NCBI RefSeq assembly: GCF_009669325.1
Contig: NZ_SZWE01000001.1
Coordinates: 1,364,402 to 1,428,401, forward strand
Length of the DNA: 64,000 nt
DNA from: Roseovarius bejariae
GTDB lineage: Bacteria; Pseudomonadota; Alphaproteobacteria; Rhodobacterales; Rhodobacteraceae
Direction of reading: 5' to 3'
The notes below the pieces were generated by a model. It was not told where the DNA came from. It saw only the letters and a list, made by a program, of their open reading frames with translations, and ran no database searches. Made by a program: the position numbers and the translations under genes. Shown piece after piece: positions 18,954-28,590 of the stretch (the first letter of the stretch is position 1; each line of letters starts with the position of its first letter).

Positions 18954-20045
18954 TCAGCCCTCCCGCTTCTCGAAATCGATCCGCGGATCGACCAGCACAT
19001 ACATCAGGTCCGACAGGATATTGACCAGCAGGCCGATCAACCCAAACAGGAACAGCGTGCCGAACATCACCGGATAATCCCGCCCCACGGCAGCCTCGAA
19101 GCCAAGCCGCCCCAGACCATCAAGCGAAAAGATCGTCTCGATCAGGACCGACCCGCCGAAGAAGACGCCAATGAACACCGCTGGAAAGCCCGCGATCACG
19201 ATCAGCATCGCGTTCCGGAAGATATGGCCATACAGCACGCGGCTTTCGCTCAGGCCCTTGGCGCGGGCCGTCATGACATAGTGTTTCTTGATCTCGTCGA
19301 GAAACGAGTTCTTGGTCAGCAGCGTCAGCGTTGCAAAGGCCGCGATGGTCGAGGCCAGCACCGGCAAAGCGATGTGCCAGAAGTAATCAAGCACCTTGCC
19401 CACAAGGCTGAGCTGCTCCCAGTTGTCCGAGGTCAGCCCCCTGAGCGGGAAGACCGAGAAATAGGTTCCCCCCGCAAACAGCACCAGAAGCATGATGGCG
19501 AACAGAAACGCGGGAATGGCGTAGGCCACGATGATGATCCCGCTGGTCCATGTATCGAAGGAACTGCCATCATAGACAGCCTTGCGAATGCCAAGCGGGA
19601 TCGAGATGAGATAGGCAATCAGGGTAGACCAGAGACCCAGCGTGATACTGACCGGCATTTTCTCAAGCACGAGGTCCAACACGTCGATCTTGCGGAAATA
19701 ACTCTCGCCGAAGTCGAACCGCATGTAGTTCCACATCATGTTGAAGAACCGTTCGAGCGGCGGTTTGTCGAGGCCGAATTGTTCCTCCAGTTCGGCGATC
19801 AATTCGGGCGGAAGGCCCCGGGCGCCGACGTATTGCTCGTTATCGCCGCCGCCCGTCATGTCCTGACCCGCGTCGTTGCCCGAGCCTGCGAAACCCTCGA
19901 ACACATCGCCCTGGCCCTGCATGTTGGCGATCACCTGCTCCACCGGGCCGCCGGGCACGAATTGGACCAGAACGAAATTGATCACCATGATCCCCAGCAA
20001 CGTGGGAATGATCAGCAGCAGCCTGCGCAGGATATAGGCGCCCAT
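18954..20045 (-). CDS. yejB: Peptide ABC transporter permease YejB-like
   Basis: Inner-membrane permease of 363 residues. The N-terminus [24 protein letters not shown] is the usual DppB/YejB first helix. A long periplasmic insertion at about 30-120 rich in Gly and Asp ([24 protein letters not shown]) matches the extended loop of YejB. The EAA loop reads [21 protein letters not shown]. The start is 7 bases after the yejA stop. Confidence 0.94.
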   Translation of the reverse strand: MGAYILRRLLLIIPTLLGIMVINFVLVQFVPGGPVEQVIANMQGQGDVFEGFAGSGNDAGQDMTGGGDNEQYVGARGLPPELIAELEEQFGLDKPPLERFFNMMWNYMRFDFGESYFRKIDVLDLVLEKMPVSITLGLWSTLIAYLISIPLGIRKAVYDGSSFDTWTSGIIIVAYAIPAFLFAIMLLVLFAGGTYFSVFPLRGLTSDNWEQLSLVGKVLDYFWHIALPVLASTIAAFATLTLLTKNSFLDEIKKHYVMTARAKGLSESRVLYGHIFRNAMLIVIAGFPAVFIGVFFGGSVLIETIFSLDGLGRLGFEAAVGRDYPVMFGTLFLFGLIGLLVNILSDLMYVLVDPRIDFEKREG

Positions 20046-20052
20046 CGGCGGG

Positions 20053-21996
20053 TTACCTCAGCGCGCCGGAGGCTTTGAGCGCCTCGGCCTTGTCGGCATT
20101 GTACCACCAGAAATCCAGCACCCCCAAGGCATAGGGCGGCAGGGTTTCGGGGTGTTCGTACATATCCCAATAGGCCACCCAGTAGCTGTCGTTGTACCAC
20201 ACGGGCACCATGAAGCGTTCATGGCGCAGGGCGCGATCCAGGGCCATCAGGGCCACGTTCTCTTCTTCGCGGGTTTCGGCGTTGAGCGAGGCGTTGATGA
20301 TGGCATCCACCATGGGGCTGGCCAGACCGGCGGGGTTAAACAGGCTGAAGGCCGCCTCGGAAGAGCCGTAACGTTGCAGCAGGCCGGTGCCGGTTCCGAG
20401 GAAGGCGACATAGTTGTCAAAGACAATGTCATAGTCGCGGTCGCGGCTGCGCAGGGTGTATTGCGACGGGTCCACCTTTTCATAGCGCGCGTCGATGCCC
20501 ATGAGTTGCAGATTGCCAACGAAACTTTCGACCACCGCGCCCAGCGTCGCCGACCCCGACGAGGGGATCGGGAAATCGATACTCAGGACCTTGCCTTCGG
20601 CATTACGGCGAATGCCATCGTCCCCCACGGTCCAGCCCGCCTCGTCCAGCAATTTCATGGCGCGGCGCAGGTTGCGGCGGTCATTGAGGCGCGAGGCGCG
20701 GGATTCATGGGCGCGCACGGCGGGTTCGGTCAGCATCTCGGGCGGGATCACGTCGCCCAGCGATTTCAGGAACTCAAGCTCGGCCCCTTCCGGAGGGCCC
20801 ATCGCCTCAAGCGGGGTATCCTGCACGAAGGAGTGGCGCTGCTTGAACAGCCCGTATTGCAGGGATTCGTTGGTCCATTCGAAGTTATAGGCCAATGCAA
20901 CGGCCTCGCGCACTCGCTCATCCTTGAACTTGTCGCGTGCTAGGTTGAATACGAACCCGGTGGGCGTGGGCGGGGTGCCGTCGGGCAGTTCCTCGATTTT
21001 GACATCGCCCGCGTTTGCGGCCGGGAAGTCATATCCGGTGGCCCATTTCTTGGAATTACCTTCGGAGCGGAAGGTGTATTCACCGGCCTTGAAGGCCTCG
21101 AAGGCGGCGCTGTCGTCGGCGAAATATTCAACACGGATACGGTCAAAGTTATGGCGGCCCTGGTTGATCGGCAGATCCCAACCCCAGTAATCCGGGTTGC
21201 GCTTGTACGTGATCCGGCGGTTCACATCGACGCTTTCCACTTGGTAGGGGCCCGAGCCGGGCGCGGCCTCAAGTCGGGGCTCATCAAGGCGCGCGTCGTT
21301 GTCCTCGTACCATTTGCGCGGAAAGACCGGCGTGCCGCCCACCTGATCAATCAGTGACCGGCGCGAGATTCCTTCGGCGAAGGTGAACTTGACGGTGTGA
21401 TCATCCAGGGCCTCGGCCCCTGTCACCCGACGGCTGACCGCTTGGGCATAAGACGGCAAGCCCTGCTCCAAAAAGAGGTTATGGGAAAAGACCACGTCAT
21501 GCGCGGTAACGGGCGTGCCATCGGAAAAGCGCGCCTCGGGGCGCATGTGGAAGATCACCCATGTCTTGCCTTCGTCGTATTCAAGGCTTTCGGCCAGCAA
21601 CCCATAGGATTCACCATAGGCGTCGGCAGGCGCAGGGCCACCACCCGCGGGCATTTCACCAAGCAGGCTTTCATAAACCATCCAAGAATACCGCCCGGCA
21701 CGGCCCTTGCGCGAATAGGGATTCATCGAATCGAAGGTGCCCGGTGCGTAAAGCGAAATTTCACCACCCCTGGGGGCGTCAGGGTTCACGTAATTGAAAT
21801 GCGCGTAGTCCGCTGGATAGCTCAGATCGCCGTAAAAGGAATACCCGTGAGAGCGGATGATACCGTCGTCGTCCTGCGCCAAGGCCGCATGCGCCAAGAG
21901 GGCGGCAATCATCAGACCAAGCAAAGCAAGGATTGCGACACGCGGGGCGGTGCGTTTCATCGCCCGGGCCTTGGCCCGGCGGCGCTCTGCGGTCAT
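20053..21996 (-). CDS. yejA: Extracellular peptide-binding protein YejA-like
   Basis: Periplasmic solute-binding protein (SBP_bac_5 family) of 647 residues that delivers peptides to YejBEF. A signal peptide occupies about residues 1-40 (hydrophobic [21 protein letters not shown]). The body starts with the YejA-type [29 protein letters not shown]. The ATG at 21996 has AAGGAG 8 bases upstream; an in-frame ATG at 22041 has no such site. Family members bind oligopeptides, and YejABEF in enterobacteria imports microcin C. Confidence 0.94.
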   Translation of the reverse strand: MTAERRRAKARAMKRTAPRVAILALLGLMIAALLAHAALAQDDDGIIRSHGYSFYGDLSYPADYAHFNYVNPDAPRGGEISLYAPGTFDSMNPYSRKGRAGRYSWMVYESLLGEMPAGGGPAPADAYGESYGLLAESLEYDEGKTWVIFHMRPEARFSDGTPVTAHDVVFSHNLFLEQGLPSYAQAVSRRVTGAEALDDHTVKFTFAEGISRRSLIDQVGGTPVFPRKWYEDNDARLDEPRLEAAPGSGPYQVESVDVNRRITYKRNPDYWGWDLPINQGRHNFDRIRVEYFADDSAAFEAFKAGEYTFRSEGNSKKWATGYDFPAANAGDVKIEELPDGTPPTPTGFVFNLARDKFKDERVREAVALAYNFEWTNESLQYGLFKQRHSFVQDTPLEAMGPPEGAELEFLKSLGDVIPPEMLTEPAVRAHESRASRLNDRRNLRRAMKLLDEAGWTVGDDGIRRNAEGKVLSIDFPIPSSGSATLGAVVESFVGNLQLMGIDARYEKVDPSQYTLRSRDRDYDIVFDNYVAFLGTGTGLLQRYGSSEAAFSLFNPAGLASPMVDAIINASLNAETREEENVALMALDRALRHERFMVPVWYNDSYWVAYWDMYEHPETLPPYALGVLDFWWYNADKAEALKASGALR

Positions 21997-22111
21997 TGGG
22001 GTCTCCTTTTCCTGCCGATACCAGATGTGGCGCTTTTTCAATTACTGGCAAGCTAAAGGACGTGGGCCGATGTGTTCAAGCACCGAAAGAGGGCACAGCA
22101 ACCTGCCGCGC

Positions 22112-22140
22112 AAAAAAACCGCCGCCCAAAAGGGCGGCGG
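22112..22140 (-). terminator. Rho-independent terminator after the two-haem cytochrome gene
   Basis: A 9-bp stem (CCGCCGCCC, 22119-22127, with GGGCGGCGG, 22132-22140) and AAAA loop are followed on the minus strand by seven T. It is 26 bases past the stop at 22166. Confidence 0.9.
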
Positions 22141-22165
22141 CCTTGGAATTCAGATGTTCCCCGAA

Positions 22166-23203
22166 TTATTCGGCGGCACTCTGCATATAGGCGATCACGG
22201 CGGCGCGGTCTTCTTCCTTGCGCAGGCCGCGGAAGCTCATTTTATTACCCGGCGCATACGCCTTGGGATCTTCCAGCCAAGCGTTCAGTTCATCCGCCGT
22301 CCAAGCACCGTCAAGGTCTTGCAGGGAGCTGGAATAGCGGAACCCATCAACGCTAGCGATGTCGCGGCCAACTACACCATTGAGGTGCGGGCCGACGCCG
22401 TTCTTGCCGTCTTCAAGCTTGTGACAGGCACGGCACTGACGCCAGACTTTCTCGCCATCGGCGGGGTCAGCGGCAGCCACCACATCAGCGAAACCACCCG
22501 CAGCTTCATCAGAAGCGGCATCTTCCATCGCAGCCTCTTCGGGTGCGGCTTCTTCGGCGGCGGGCTCCTCAGATGCAGCATCATCTGCGGCCTCTTCGGG
22601 TGCGGCCTGATCGATTTCCGCGGCGTCGGTTGCTTCCTCGGCCGGTGCTTCTTCAGCGGCGGGTACTTCGATCTCATAGGTGTCGCCATCGGTCTGATCG
22701 AGGAAGGCGATCAGGTTTGCACGATCCTCCATTTTCTTGACACCGGCAAAACCCATCGTCGTTCCGGGCGCATACCCTGCGGGGTTTTCGAGAAAGGCCT
22801 GAAGATTCTGCGGGGTCCAGACATCGGCAACCTTCTCAAGGCTGCCGGAATAGCTGTAGCCCTCGGCGGTATCGACGTCACGACCAACAACACCATAAAG
22901 ATAGGGACCGGTCGCATTGGCGCCCTTTTCGAGATTGTGGCAGGCCTTGCATTTGTTGAAGATGCGTTCGCCCTTGCCAGCATCCGCAGCAACGAACAGC
23001 TCCTCAAAACTGGGGCCGGTATCTTCTTCAGCTTCGCCACCTTCGTCTTCGCCGGTGTCGATCACATACGCCTGTTCATGGCCGTCGCCGTGCCCACCAC
23101 CCGTGTGATAGATCAGTTCGGCTGCCCAGCCGCCCAGCAGAAAGATCAGAAGGGCGCCACAAAAGGCACCAACGACCTTGGTAAGTGTCATCGTATCGAA
23201 CAT
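22166..23203 (-). CDS. Membrane-anchored cytochrome c with two tandem class I haem domains
   Basis: 345 residues. An N-terminal membrane anchor (about 8-31) precedes a His/Asp/Glu-rich spacer and cytochrome domain 1 with CKACH (C85, C88, H89) and ligand M150. An Ala/Glu/Pro linker (about 180-236) leads to domain 2 with CRACH (C257, C260, H261) and ligand M322. Each domain resembles mitochondrial-type cytochrome c (cytochrome c552/CycM). Single-domain CycM carries electrons from bc1 to terminal oxidases; the double form here may do the same for cbb3 or aa3. The two domains share the pattern GPxLxGVVGRD...GxxYSxSL, so duplication is likely. Confidence 0.9.
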   Translation of the reverse strand: MFDTMTLTKVVGAFCGALLIFLLGGWAAELIYHTGGGHGDGHEQAYVIDTGEDEGGEAEEDTGPSFEELFVAADAGKGERIFNKCKACHNLEKGANATGPYLYGVVGRDVDTAEGYSYSGSLEKVADVWTPQNLQAFLENPAGYAPGTTMGFAGVKKMEDRANLIAFLDQTDGDTYEIEVPAAEEAPAEEATDAAEIDQAAPEEAADDAASEEPAAEEAAPEEAAMEDAASDEAAGGFADVVAAADPADGEKVWRQCRACHKLEDGKNGVGPHLNGVVGRDIASVDGFRYSSSLQDLDGAWTADELNAWLEDPKAYAPGNKMSFRGLRKEEDRAAVIAYMQSAAE

Positions 23204-23322
23204 GAGCCCGCTTCCATTTGAATTCCGTCGCGGCGTATCTATCCGCTTCCCCTATGCGGGCGCAAGGTGTAGTTTCCGCGACCAAACGCCCGATCAAGGG
23301 CTTTCGACAGGAAAAATTCATA

Positions 23323-24156
23323 ATGACCAAGCGCATTGCCTTTCAGGGGGAGCCTGGTGCCTATTCGCACCAAGCCTGCCGCGACACATACCCCGAGATG
23401 GAATCGATGCCCTGCCGGACCTTCGAGGATGCGATCGAAGCCGTGCGATCGGGGCAGGCTGAACTGGCCATGCTGCCGGTTGAAAACTCGACCTTCGGAC
23501 GTGTTGCAGACATTCACCATCTGCTGCCCGAGTCCGGGCTATATATCATCGGCGAAGCCTTCGTTCGGGTGCATATCAATCTGTTGGCCCTGCCCGGTGT
23601 GACGCTGGACCAAGTTGATCGTGCGATGAGCCACACCATGCTTCTGGGCCAATGTCGCGAGTTTCTGGGCGCACACGGTATCCATCGCGTGACCGGCGCA
23701 GATACCGCAGGTTCGGCGCGGCATGTCGCCGAAGCCGGCGATCCATCCATGGCCGCATTGGCCAGTGAACTTGCGGGCGAGATTTACGGGCTGGATGTGC
23801 TGGCGCGGGAAATCGAAGATCAAGGCAACAACAGCACCCGATTTCTTGTCATGTCGCGCGAACCGGATTGGACGCGACGCGGCAACGACGGCATGATGAC
23901 CAGCTTTGTTTTTCAGGTACGCAACATCCCCGCAGCGCTTTACAAGGCCATGGGCGGCTTTGCCACGAATGGCGTCAACATGACCAAACTGGAAAGCTAC
24001 ATGGTCGGCGGCTCATTCACCGCCACGCAGTTCTATGCCGACATCGAAGGCCACCCCGAGGACCCCGCAGTGAAACGCGCGCTGGACGAGTTGGATTACT
24101 TCACCTCGGAAATCACGATGCTGGGCGTTTACCCGGCCGATCCGCGCCGCCACTGA
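23323..24156 (+). CDS. pheA: Prephenate dehydratase
   Basis: Cytoplasmic enzyme of 277 residues converting prephenate to phenylpyruvate in phenylalanine synthesis. The catalytic domain starts with RIAFQGEPGAYSHQAC and ends with the substrate-binding NNSTRFLVM. A C-terminal ACT domain (about 190-270) with TKLESYMVGG indicates feedback control by Phe. It is monofunctional: no chorismate mutase domain. The ATG at 23323 is chosen because the 35 upstream codons do not match the family. It diverges from the two-haem cytochrome gene. Confidence 0.96.
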   Translation: MTKRIAFQGEPGAYSHQACRDTYPEMESMPCRTFEDAIEAVRSGQAELAMLPVENSTFGRVADIHHLLPESGLYIIGEAFVRVHINLLALPGVTLDQVDRAMSHTMLLGQCREFLGAHGIHRVTGADTAGSARHVAEAGDPSMAALASELAGEIYGLDVLAREIEDQGNNSTRFLVMSREPDWTRRGNDGMMTSFVFQVRNIPAALYKAMGGFATNGVNMTKLESYMVGGSFTATQFYADIEGHPEDPAVKRALDELDYFTSEITMLGVYPADPRRH

Positions 24157-24499
24157 GGTGGGCGCGGCACACAGCCAGTCAAATGTTGCAAATTGCCCGG
24201 GATGAGCGATTATCCACCCCAAATGTGCAATCACGCACATCACACAGCAAACACATAAGTCATTGATATAAAGCTTTTTTAAAATCACACCCACACCTGA
24301 AATCGCCTATGCGTGAGGGTGTTCCCACGAATTTCTCACAGACCTGTGCGTTGACGTGACCACCTGTTCACATCGGTTTTGCAGGCGTTCCTCGATTGCC
24401 TCTTTTACCCCATCTTGAGTGTCAGACGAGCGGGACATCCCGCCGCCGCAAAACTCAACCGGTTCCCGAATGGACCATATGAAAATGGAGAACGTTAAA
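24157..24499. other. 343-base intergenic region with one palindromic site
   Basis: No gene, tRNA or clear terminator is visible. A 6-bp inverted repeat ATGTGC/GCACAT around AATCAC lies at 24223-24240 and contains TGTGC-N6-GCACA, which has CRP-site spacing. The rest is moderately AT-rich leader for the repeat protein. Confidence 0.6.
24223..24240. promoter_or_regulatory. CRP-like palindrome upstream of the repeat-protein gene
   Basis: TGTGC-N6-GCACA has the 16-bp geometry of a Crp/Fnr-family operator, with outer TGTG/CACA intact but inner A/T replaced by C/G. Which protein binds it, if any, is unknown. It is about 265 bases upstream of the next start codon, and could also be a weak hairpin after pheA. 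Confidence 0.35.
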
Positions 24500-24805
24500 A
24501 TGCGCACTATCAAAGTTATCACCCTGATCGCCGCAACCGCAATTCCCACCCTTGCCTCGGCGCAAACGGTTTCATCAGATGCGGCCGCACAAGCCGCGCA
24601 ATTGAATTCAGCTACGACTTCGGTCACCGAGTTCGATCAATTCGCAGGGGGCGAAACCAACCCGGGTGATCGCACGGGCGTCATCTACAACGGCGAAACC
24701 AATCCCGGTGACCGCAAGGGCGTCATCTACAACGGCGAAACCATCCCCGGTGACCGCAAGGGTGTGATCTATAATCTCGATCATGTCGTGACAGGCATCG
24801 CCTAA
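24500..24805 (+). CDS. Small secreted protein with three 14-residue repeats
   Basis: 101 residues. A signal peptide (MRTIKVITLIAATAIPTLASA) should be cleaved before QTVSS. The C-terminal half consists of three copies of G-E-T-x-P-G-D-R-x-G-V-I-Y-N, then LDHVVTGIA. The ATG at 24500 is chosen because GGAG lies 9 bases upstream; an earlier in-frame ATG at 24479 would put extra residues before the signal peptide. I do not recognise the family and propose no function. An exported, Cys-free repeat protein could bind a ligand or surface. Confidence 0.75.
   Translation: MRTIKVITLIAATAIPTLASAQTVSSDAAAQAAQLNSATTSVTEFDQFAGGETNPGDRTGVIYNGETNPGDRKGVIYNGETIPGDRKGVIYNLDHVVTGIA
24650..24775 (+). repeat. Three tandem 42-bp coding repeats
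   Basis: Units begin at 24650, 24692 and 24734. Between units 1 and 2 four bases differ, three of them silent. Between units 2 and 3 most changes are also silent, apart from Asn to Ile. Confidence 0.9.
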
Positions 24806-24856
24806 GCGTCACTTTCAAAACTCTTCAACGCGGTGCCCTCGGGGTGCCGCGTTCGC

Positions 24857-25324
24857 TTATGCCAAACGTTTGTGGCGTTCTTCCAGTTCCTTGGCAAAAT
24901 GCGCGACGCGAAACCGGAATTTCTTGTCCACGCTCGATCGGGCCAGCTTGATTGACTGCATAAGCAACCGTGCCGTCAGGTTACGCGGTGACAGCTCGGC
25001 AACAATGCTCAAACGTGTACGGTTGCGCGACAAGGCCACAAGGTCGACATCCAGTGTTCCTTGAAGCAACCCTGTCTCAAAAGTGCAGACCAGGGCATTG
25101 GGCCTGTCGTATTGCGTGATATCGATTCTGGCCTCTCGCTTGCGGCCGCGAAACTTGAACTGCGCCCTCCACGACATCCCCACTCCTGGCGCCTGCAGGC
25201 CATCCACACGCTGAATCTCGGCCCCGCGCCGAAGCGCCGCGCGTTCGAAGGCCTGAAAATCGGAAACTTCGTTGAAGACAAAGTCGATGGGCGCTTCAAC
25301 ATCTTCCTTGGTGCTGAACTTCAT
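24857..25324 (-). CDS. SRPBCC (START-like) family protein
   Basis: Cytoplasmic protein of 155 residues with the layout of the SRPBCC ligand-binding fold. It opens MKFSTKEDVEAPIDFVFNEVSDFQAFERAALRRGAEI, then alternating strands, and ends in a long amphipathic basic helix (ARLLMQSIKLARSSVDKKFRFRVAHFAKELEERH). The ligand is unknown. The ATG at 25324 has GAGGCGG upstream; the frame extends further but reads Arg-rich sequence unlike the family. It follows nudC by 38 bases and may be cotranscribed. Confidence 0.8.
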   Translation of the reverse strand: MKFSTKEDVEAPIDFVFNEVSDFQAFERAALRRGAEIQRVDGLQAPGVGMSWRAQFKFRGRKREARIDITQYDRPNALVCTFETGLLQGTLDVDLVALSRNRTRLSIVAELSPRNLTARLLMQSIKLARSSVDKKFRFRVAHFAKELEERHKRLA

Positions 25325-25362
25325 GGTCCGCCTCTGGTTTTCTGCTCGGGCCGAGTGTCGCC

Positions 25363-26334
25363 TCAATCCAGCGTATCCGCAAGCCAGTTGCGCAACAAAA
25401 ATTGTGCGATCGCGCCCTTTCGCGCAGGCATAAGTATAGGATGCTGCCCCGCAAAGGCCGCAAGCATCTCATCACGTGTTACCCATAACGCATCTTCGAT
25501 TTCGCCCGGATCGATTGTGATCTCTTGCGACAAGGCACGCCCCCGGCAGCCGAACATAAGTGACGAGGGGAAGGCCCAGGGCTGACTTGCCAGATAGCTT
25601 ACCTCGCCCACGGCGATGCCTGCTTCCTCGAACACTTCGCGGCGCACAGCGGCCACGATGGTTTCCCCGGGTTCGACAAACCCCGCCAGCAAGGAATACA
25701 TCCCCTCGGGCCAGCCCGGAGAGCGCCCCATGAGCACGCTGTTGCCATGGGTAATCAACATGATGACCACCGGATCGGTACGTGGGAAGTGTTGCCCGCC
25801 ACAGGCGGGGCAGTTGCGTTGCCAGCCCGACATGACCGCTTGGCTTTCCGCACCGCAACGCGCACAAAACCGGTGGCTGCGATGCCAGCCAAGTATGGCG
25901 CGCGCCGTGGCGGCCAATTCGGCATCGCGTGCCTCAAGCCGGGTCATGATCCGGCGCAACTCCGCAAAAACGGCATGTCCCGGCAGCTCGGGATGCGTTT
26001 GCTCGGAGGCGTCAAGGAACCGGTCCAGTTCGGCGTCGTCGAGGTCGTCGGGCTGCCACGCAGAAAGGTCATGGGCGTGGATCAACTTCCCGCTTTCGTC
26101 ACGTCCCAGCAGCACGCGCATACCATCATCTTCGGCCAGAACCGGATGATCCAACGGTAGCCGCAGCAGCCTATCAAGGCCGGGCCCTTCAACAAGGGGT
26201 TTGCCCCGCCAGAGGACAATCACCCCTGCCCCGTATTGCTTTTGTTGAAAGGCGATCGCCGCGTCATCCCCGCGCAGCATCGCTGCACGATCCAGGGACG
26301 ACCCACCGAAAGTGACTGTTTCTGCGTGCTTCAT
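25363..26334 (-). CDS. nudC: NADH pyrophosphatase NudC (NAD-cap hydrolase)
   Basis: Nudix hydrolase of 323 residues that cleaves NADH to NMNH and AMP; NudC family members also remove NAD caps from RNA. A zinc ribbon has C157, C160, C175, C178. The Nudix box is GFVEPGETIVAAVRREVFEEAGI at 218-240, and the family signature SQPWAFPSS follows. The ATG at 26334 has AAGG upstream; the longer reading to 26349 would use TTG. Confidence 0.95.
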   Translation of the reverse strand: MKHAETVTFGGSSLDRAAMLRGDDAAIAFQQKQYGAGVIVLWRGKPLVEGPGLDRLLRLPLDHPVLAEDDGMRVLLGRDESGKLIHAHDLSAWQPDDLDDAELDRFLDASEQTHPELPGHAVFAELRRIMTRLEARDAELAATARAILGWHRSHRFCARCGAESQAVMSGWQRNCPACGGQHFPRTDPVVIMLITHGNSVLMGRSPGWPEGMYSLLAGFVEPGETIVAAVRREVFEEAGIAVGEVSYLASQPWAFPSSLMFGCRGRALSQEITIDPGEIEDALWVTRDEMLAAFAGQHPILMPARKGAIAQFLLRNWLADTLD

Positions 26335-26435
26335 AGGTACCTTCCCCAAAAGGTTTTACGATTTTCTTTATCTAGCCTATTGATTTATATATAATTTCAA
26401 CCCTAGGATGTTCATGCCATGAAATTAAAACCTTT

Positions 26436-28415
26436 ATGGCGATCAAAGCTTGTTCTGTTGTGTACTACACCCCCGTTTCATTGAAGCCCAATCAAGATTT
26501 TGAAGAATTCGTGAAACGCATCACTCCAAATACGACGACGGCACGCAAGGACACGCCAGCCATTGTTGAGCTACGCCTTCTGGAAACCACCGATATTCAT
26601 GGGCATATCTTACCTTTCGATTACCTGACGCGCCAAGACGACATCAGCACAGGATTGGCGCGCACCGCCACCTTGATCCATGAGGCACGATCACAAGCGA
26701 CGAACACCCTGCTGTTTGACACGGGCGATTTCCTTCAAGGCTCTGCCATGACGGACGTGACAGCACAGCCTGAAAGTGAATGGACAGGCCGGCATCCCTC
26801 GATCAGCGCCATGAACGAACTTGGCTATGATGCTGTCGGACTTGGCAATCATGAATTCAACTTCGGCATCGAGTGGTTGCTTCAAACCCTTGAACAAGCT
26901 CGCTTTCCGATCACTTGCGCCAATGCGGTCGTAAGCGCGGGATCGACACCGCAAAACGACAAGACACTCGTGCCGCACTACCTGCTGCTTGATCGTACGG
27001 TGGTCGATACCGACGGGCACCGGCATGAGATGCGTATCGGTGTGCTCGGCTTGCTACCGCCACAAATCACCAATTGGGACCACTTCCACCTTGAAGGACG
27101 GTTGACCACACGGGCGATCATGGAAACCGCCCAAGCGCTTGTTCCCAAGATCAAGGCAGAGGGGGCCGACATCGTCGTCGCCCTTGCTCATACCGGAATC
27201 GAAGATAGCACATCAGATGACAGGGCGGAAAACGCGGCACTTGATCTGGCCCGAGTTCCCGGACTTGATGCGATCCTCGCCGGTCACAGCCACCTTGTTT
27301 TCCCTTCGGCCGATCATGCAGGCATTGCTGGGGCCGATATCGACACGGGACACTTGCATGGGGTTCCCGCGGTGATGGCGGGGTCTCACGGGTCACACCT
27401 TGGCGTGTTGGACCTTACGTTACATTGGACGATCAAGGACGGCTGGATGGTGACAAGCAGCCGATCCGAGGCCCGGCCCGTCAATCCGAATCGTGGAAAG
27501 GCATTGGCCAGGGCCGACACTATGCTCTGCGATCTGCTTTCGAATGCACATCGGGCCACCATGGCCCTGATGGCCAAGCCAGTCGGATTCAGCGACACCC
27601 CCTTGCACAGTTACCTCTCCATGGTGCGCAGCGATCCCCTGGTTCACATGATCGCACAGGCACAACGGGAAGCGCTTCACCTTTTCGTCCCGAAACGCGA
27701 CCTAGCCCGATGGCCGGTTCTGTCGGCGGCCTCGGCGTTTCGGACGGGTGGGCGCTCGGGGCCAGACCATTTCACCGATATCCCGCCCGGCCCCCTGACA
27801 ACGCGGCATGCCTCGGACATTTATGCCTTTCCCAACACGCTTTGCGCGGTGATCCTGAACGGCGCAGAATTACGTGACTGGTTGGAGCGCGCGGCGGCCT
27901 ATTTCAATCGGATCGTGCCGGGAGAGCCTGATCAATCGCTGATCAACCCTGCCTTTCCCGGGCATCATTTCGATGTCATTGACGGGCTAAGCTATGACAT
28001 CGACCTTTCCGTGCCCAGCCGCTACGAGGCGGATGGCAGATGTTCCGGGAGTACCGAAAGGCGCATCACCAACCTGCGCCACGAAGGTCAACCCATTGAT
28101 CTTGGTCAGGACTTCATCGTCGCCACCAATAATTTCCGCTTGTTCGGTGGCGCACCTTATGTCCAAAGCAACGCCACGCACACCGTATACCAAAGCCAAC
28201 TTAGGGTCATAGACGCCGTTAAGCGCCACCTTCATGCCCTTCAGGGAACCCCCGATTTCTCACCGGCATGGACGTTCCGCCCCATGCCGGACACCAGCAT
28301 TGTCTTCGACACCGGACCGGGCCTGCGACACTACCCCGACGACATAGCCGCGCACGGCTTGACCGATACAGGCGACACCGATGCGGGTTTTGCCCGTTTC
28401 CGCATGAACCTGTAA
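26436..28415 (+). CDS. 2',3'-cyclic-nucleotide 2'-phosphodiesterase/3'-nucleotidase (CpdB-like)
   Basis: 659 residues with an N-terminal metallophosphatase domain (TTDIHGHI, DTGDFLQG, GNHEFNFG, GHSH: the metal ligands of the family) and a C-terminal 5'-nucleotidase domain (PDHFTDIPPGPLTTRHASDIYAFPNTL...LRDWLERAAAYFNRI). It should hydrolyse 2',3'-cyclic nucleotides and 3'-nucleotides. E. coli CpdB is periplasmic, but no signal peptide is visible from the ATG at 26436. An out-of-frame ATG at 26420 encodes a basic-hydrophobic 21-residue start and then stops. The true start is uncertain (GTG at 26511 is another option). Confidence 0.88.
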   Translation: MAIKACSVVYYTPVSLKPNQDFEEFVKRITPNTTTARKDTPAIVELRLLETTDIHGHILPFDYLTRQDDISTGLARTATLIHEARSQATNTLLFDTGDFLQGSAMTDVTAQPESEWTGRHPSISAMNELGYDAVGLGNHEFNFGIEWLLQTLEQARFPITCANAVVSAGSTPQNDKTLVPHYLLLDRTVVDTDGHRHEMRIGVLGLLPPQITNWDHFHLEGRLTTRAIMETAQALVPKIKAEGADIVVALAHTGIEDSTSDDRAENAALDLARVPGLDAILAGHSHLVFPSADHAGIAGADIDTGHLHGVPAVMAGSHGSHLGVLDLTLHWTIKDGWMVTSSRSEARPVNPNRGKALARADTMLCDLLSNAHRATMALMAKPVGFSDTPLHSYLSMVRSDPLVHMIAQAQREALHLFVPKRDLARWPVLSAASAFRTGGRSGPDHFTDIPPGPLTTRHASDIYAFPNTLCAVILNGAELRDWLERAAAYFNRIVPGEPDQSLINPAFPGHHFDVIDGLSYDIDLSVPSRYEADGRCSGSTERRITNLRHEGQPIDLGQDFIVATNNFRLFGGAPYVQSNATHTVYQSQLRVIDAVKRHLHALQGTPDFSPAWTFRPMPDTSIVFDTGPGLRHYPDDIAAHGLTDTGDTDAGFARFRMNL

Positions 28416-28456
28416 GGGCCCCTTGCGAATCCGCCTCATGGCGATTATCTGAAGCG

Positions 28457-28556
28457 TTGAGAGGTTGGCGCGGGCAAGCGCCTCGCCAACCCGGTCAGGT
28501 CCGGAAGGAAGCAGCCGTAACGAGCCCCGCTTGGGTCGTTGTCCAGCCTCTCACCT
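28457..28556 (+). ncRNA. ffs: Signal recognition particle RNA (4.5S RNA)
   Basis: The apical SRP domain GGTCAGGTCCGGAAGGAAGC lies at 28493-28512 and contains the invariant GGAA tetraloop and internal loops bound by Ffh. Outer arms TGAGAGG (28458-28464) and CCTCTCA (28547-28553) pair, giving a ~100-nt hairpin RNA. Ends are estimated from pairing. It guides membrane proteins to the translocon together with Ffh. Confidence 0.95.
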
Positions 28557-28590
28557 AGTTTCCCGAACGACGGAATAAACATGGATCGCG

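Noticed and set aside
24208..24220. DnaA-box-like TTATCCACC
   Set aside because: Single and imperfect, with no cluster, AT-rich unwinding region or replication gene nearby; not an origin.
28268..28558. 96-codon frame across the 3' end of the CpdB-like gene and ffs
   Set aside because: It overlaps the SRP RNA, whose conserved loop sequence explains the region.
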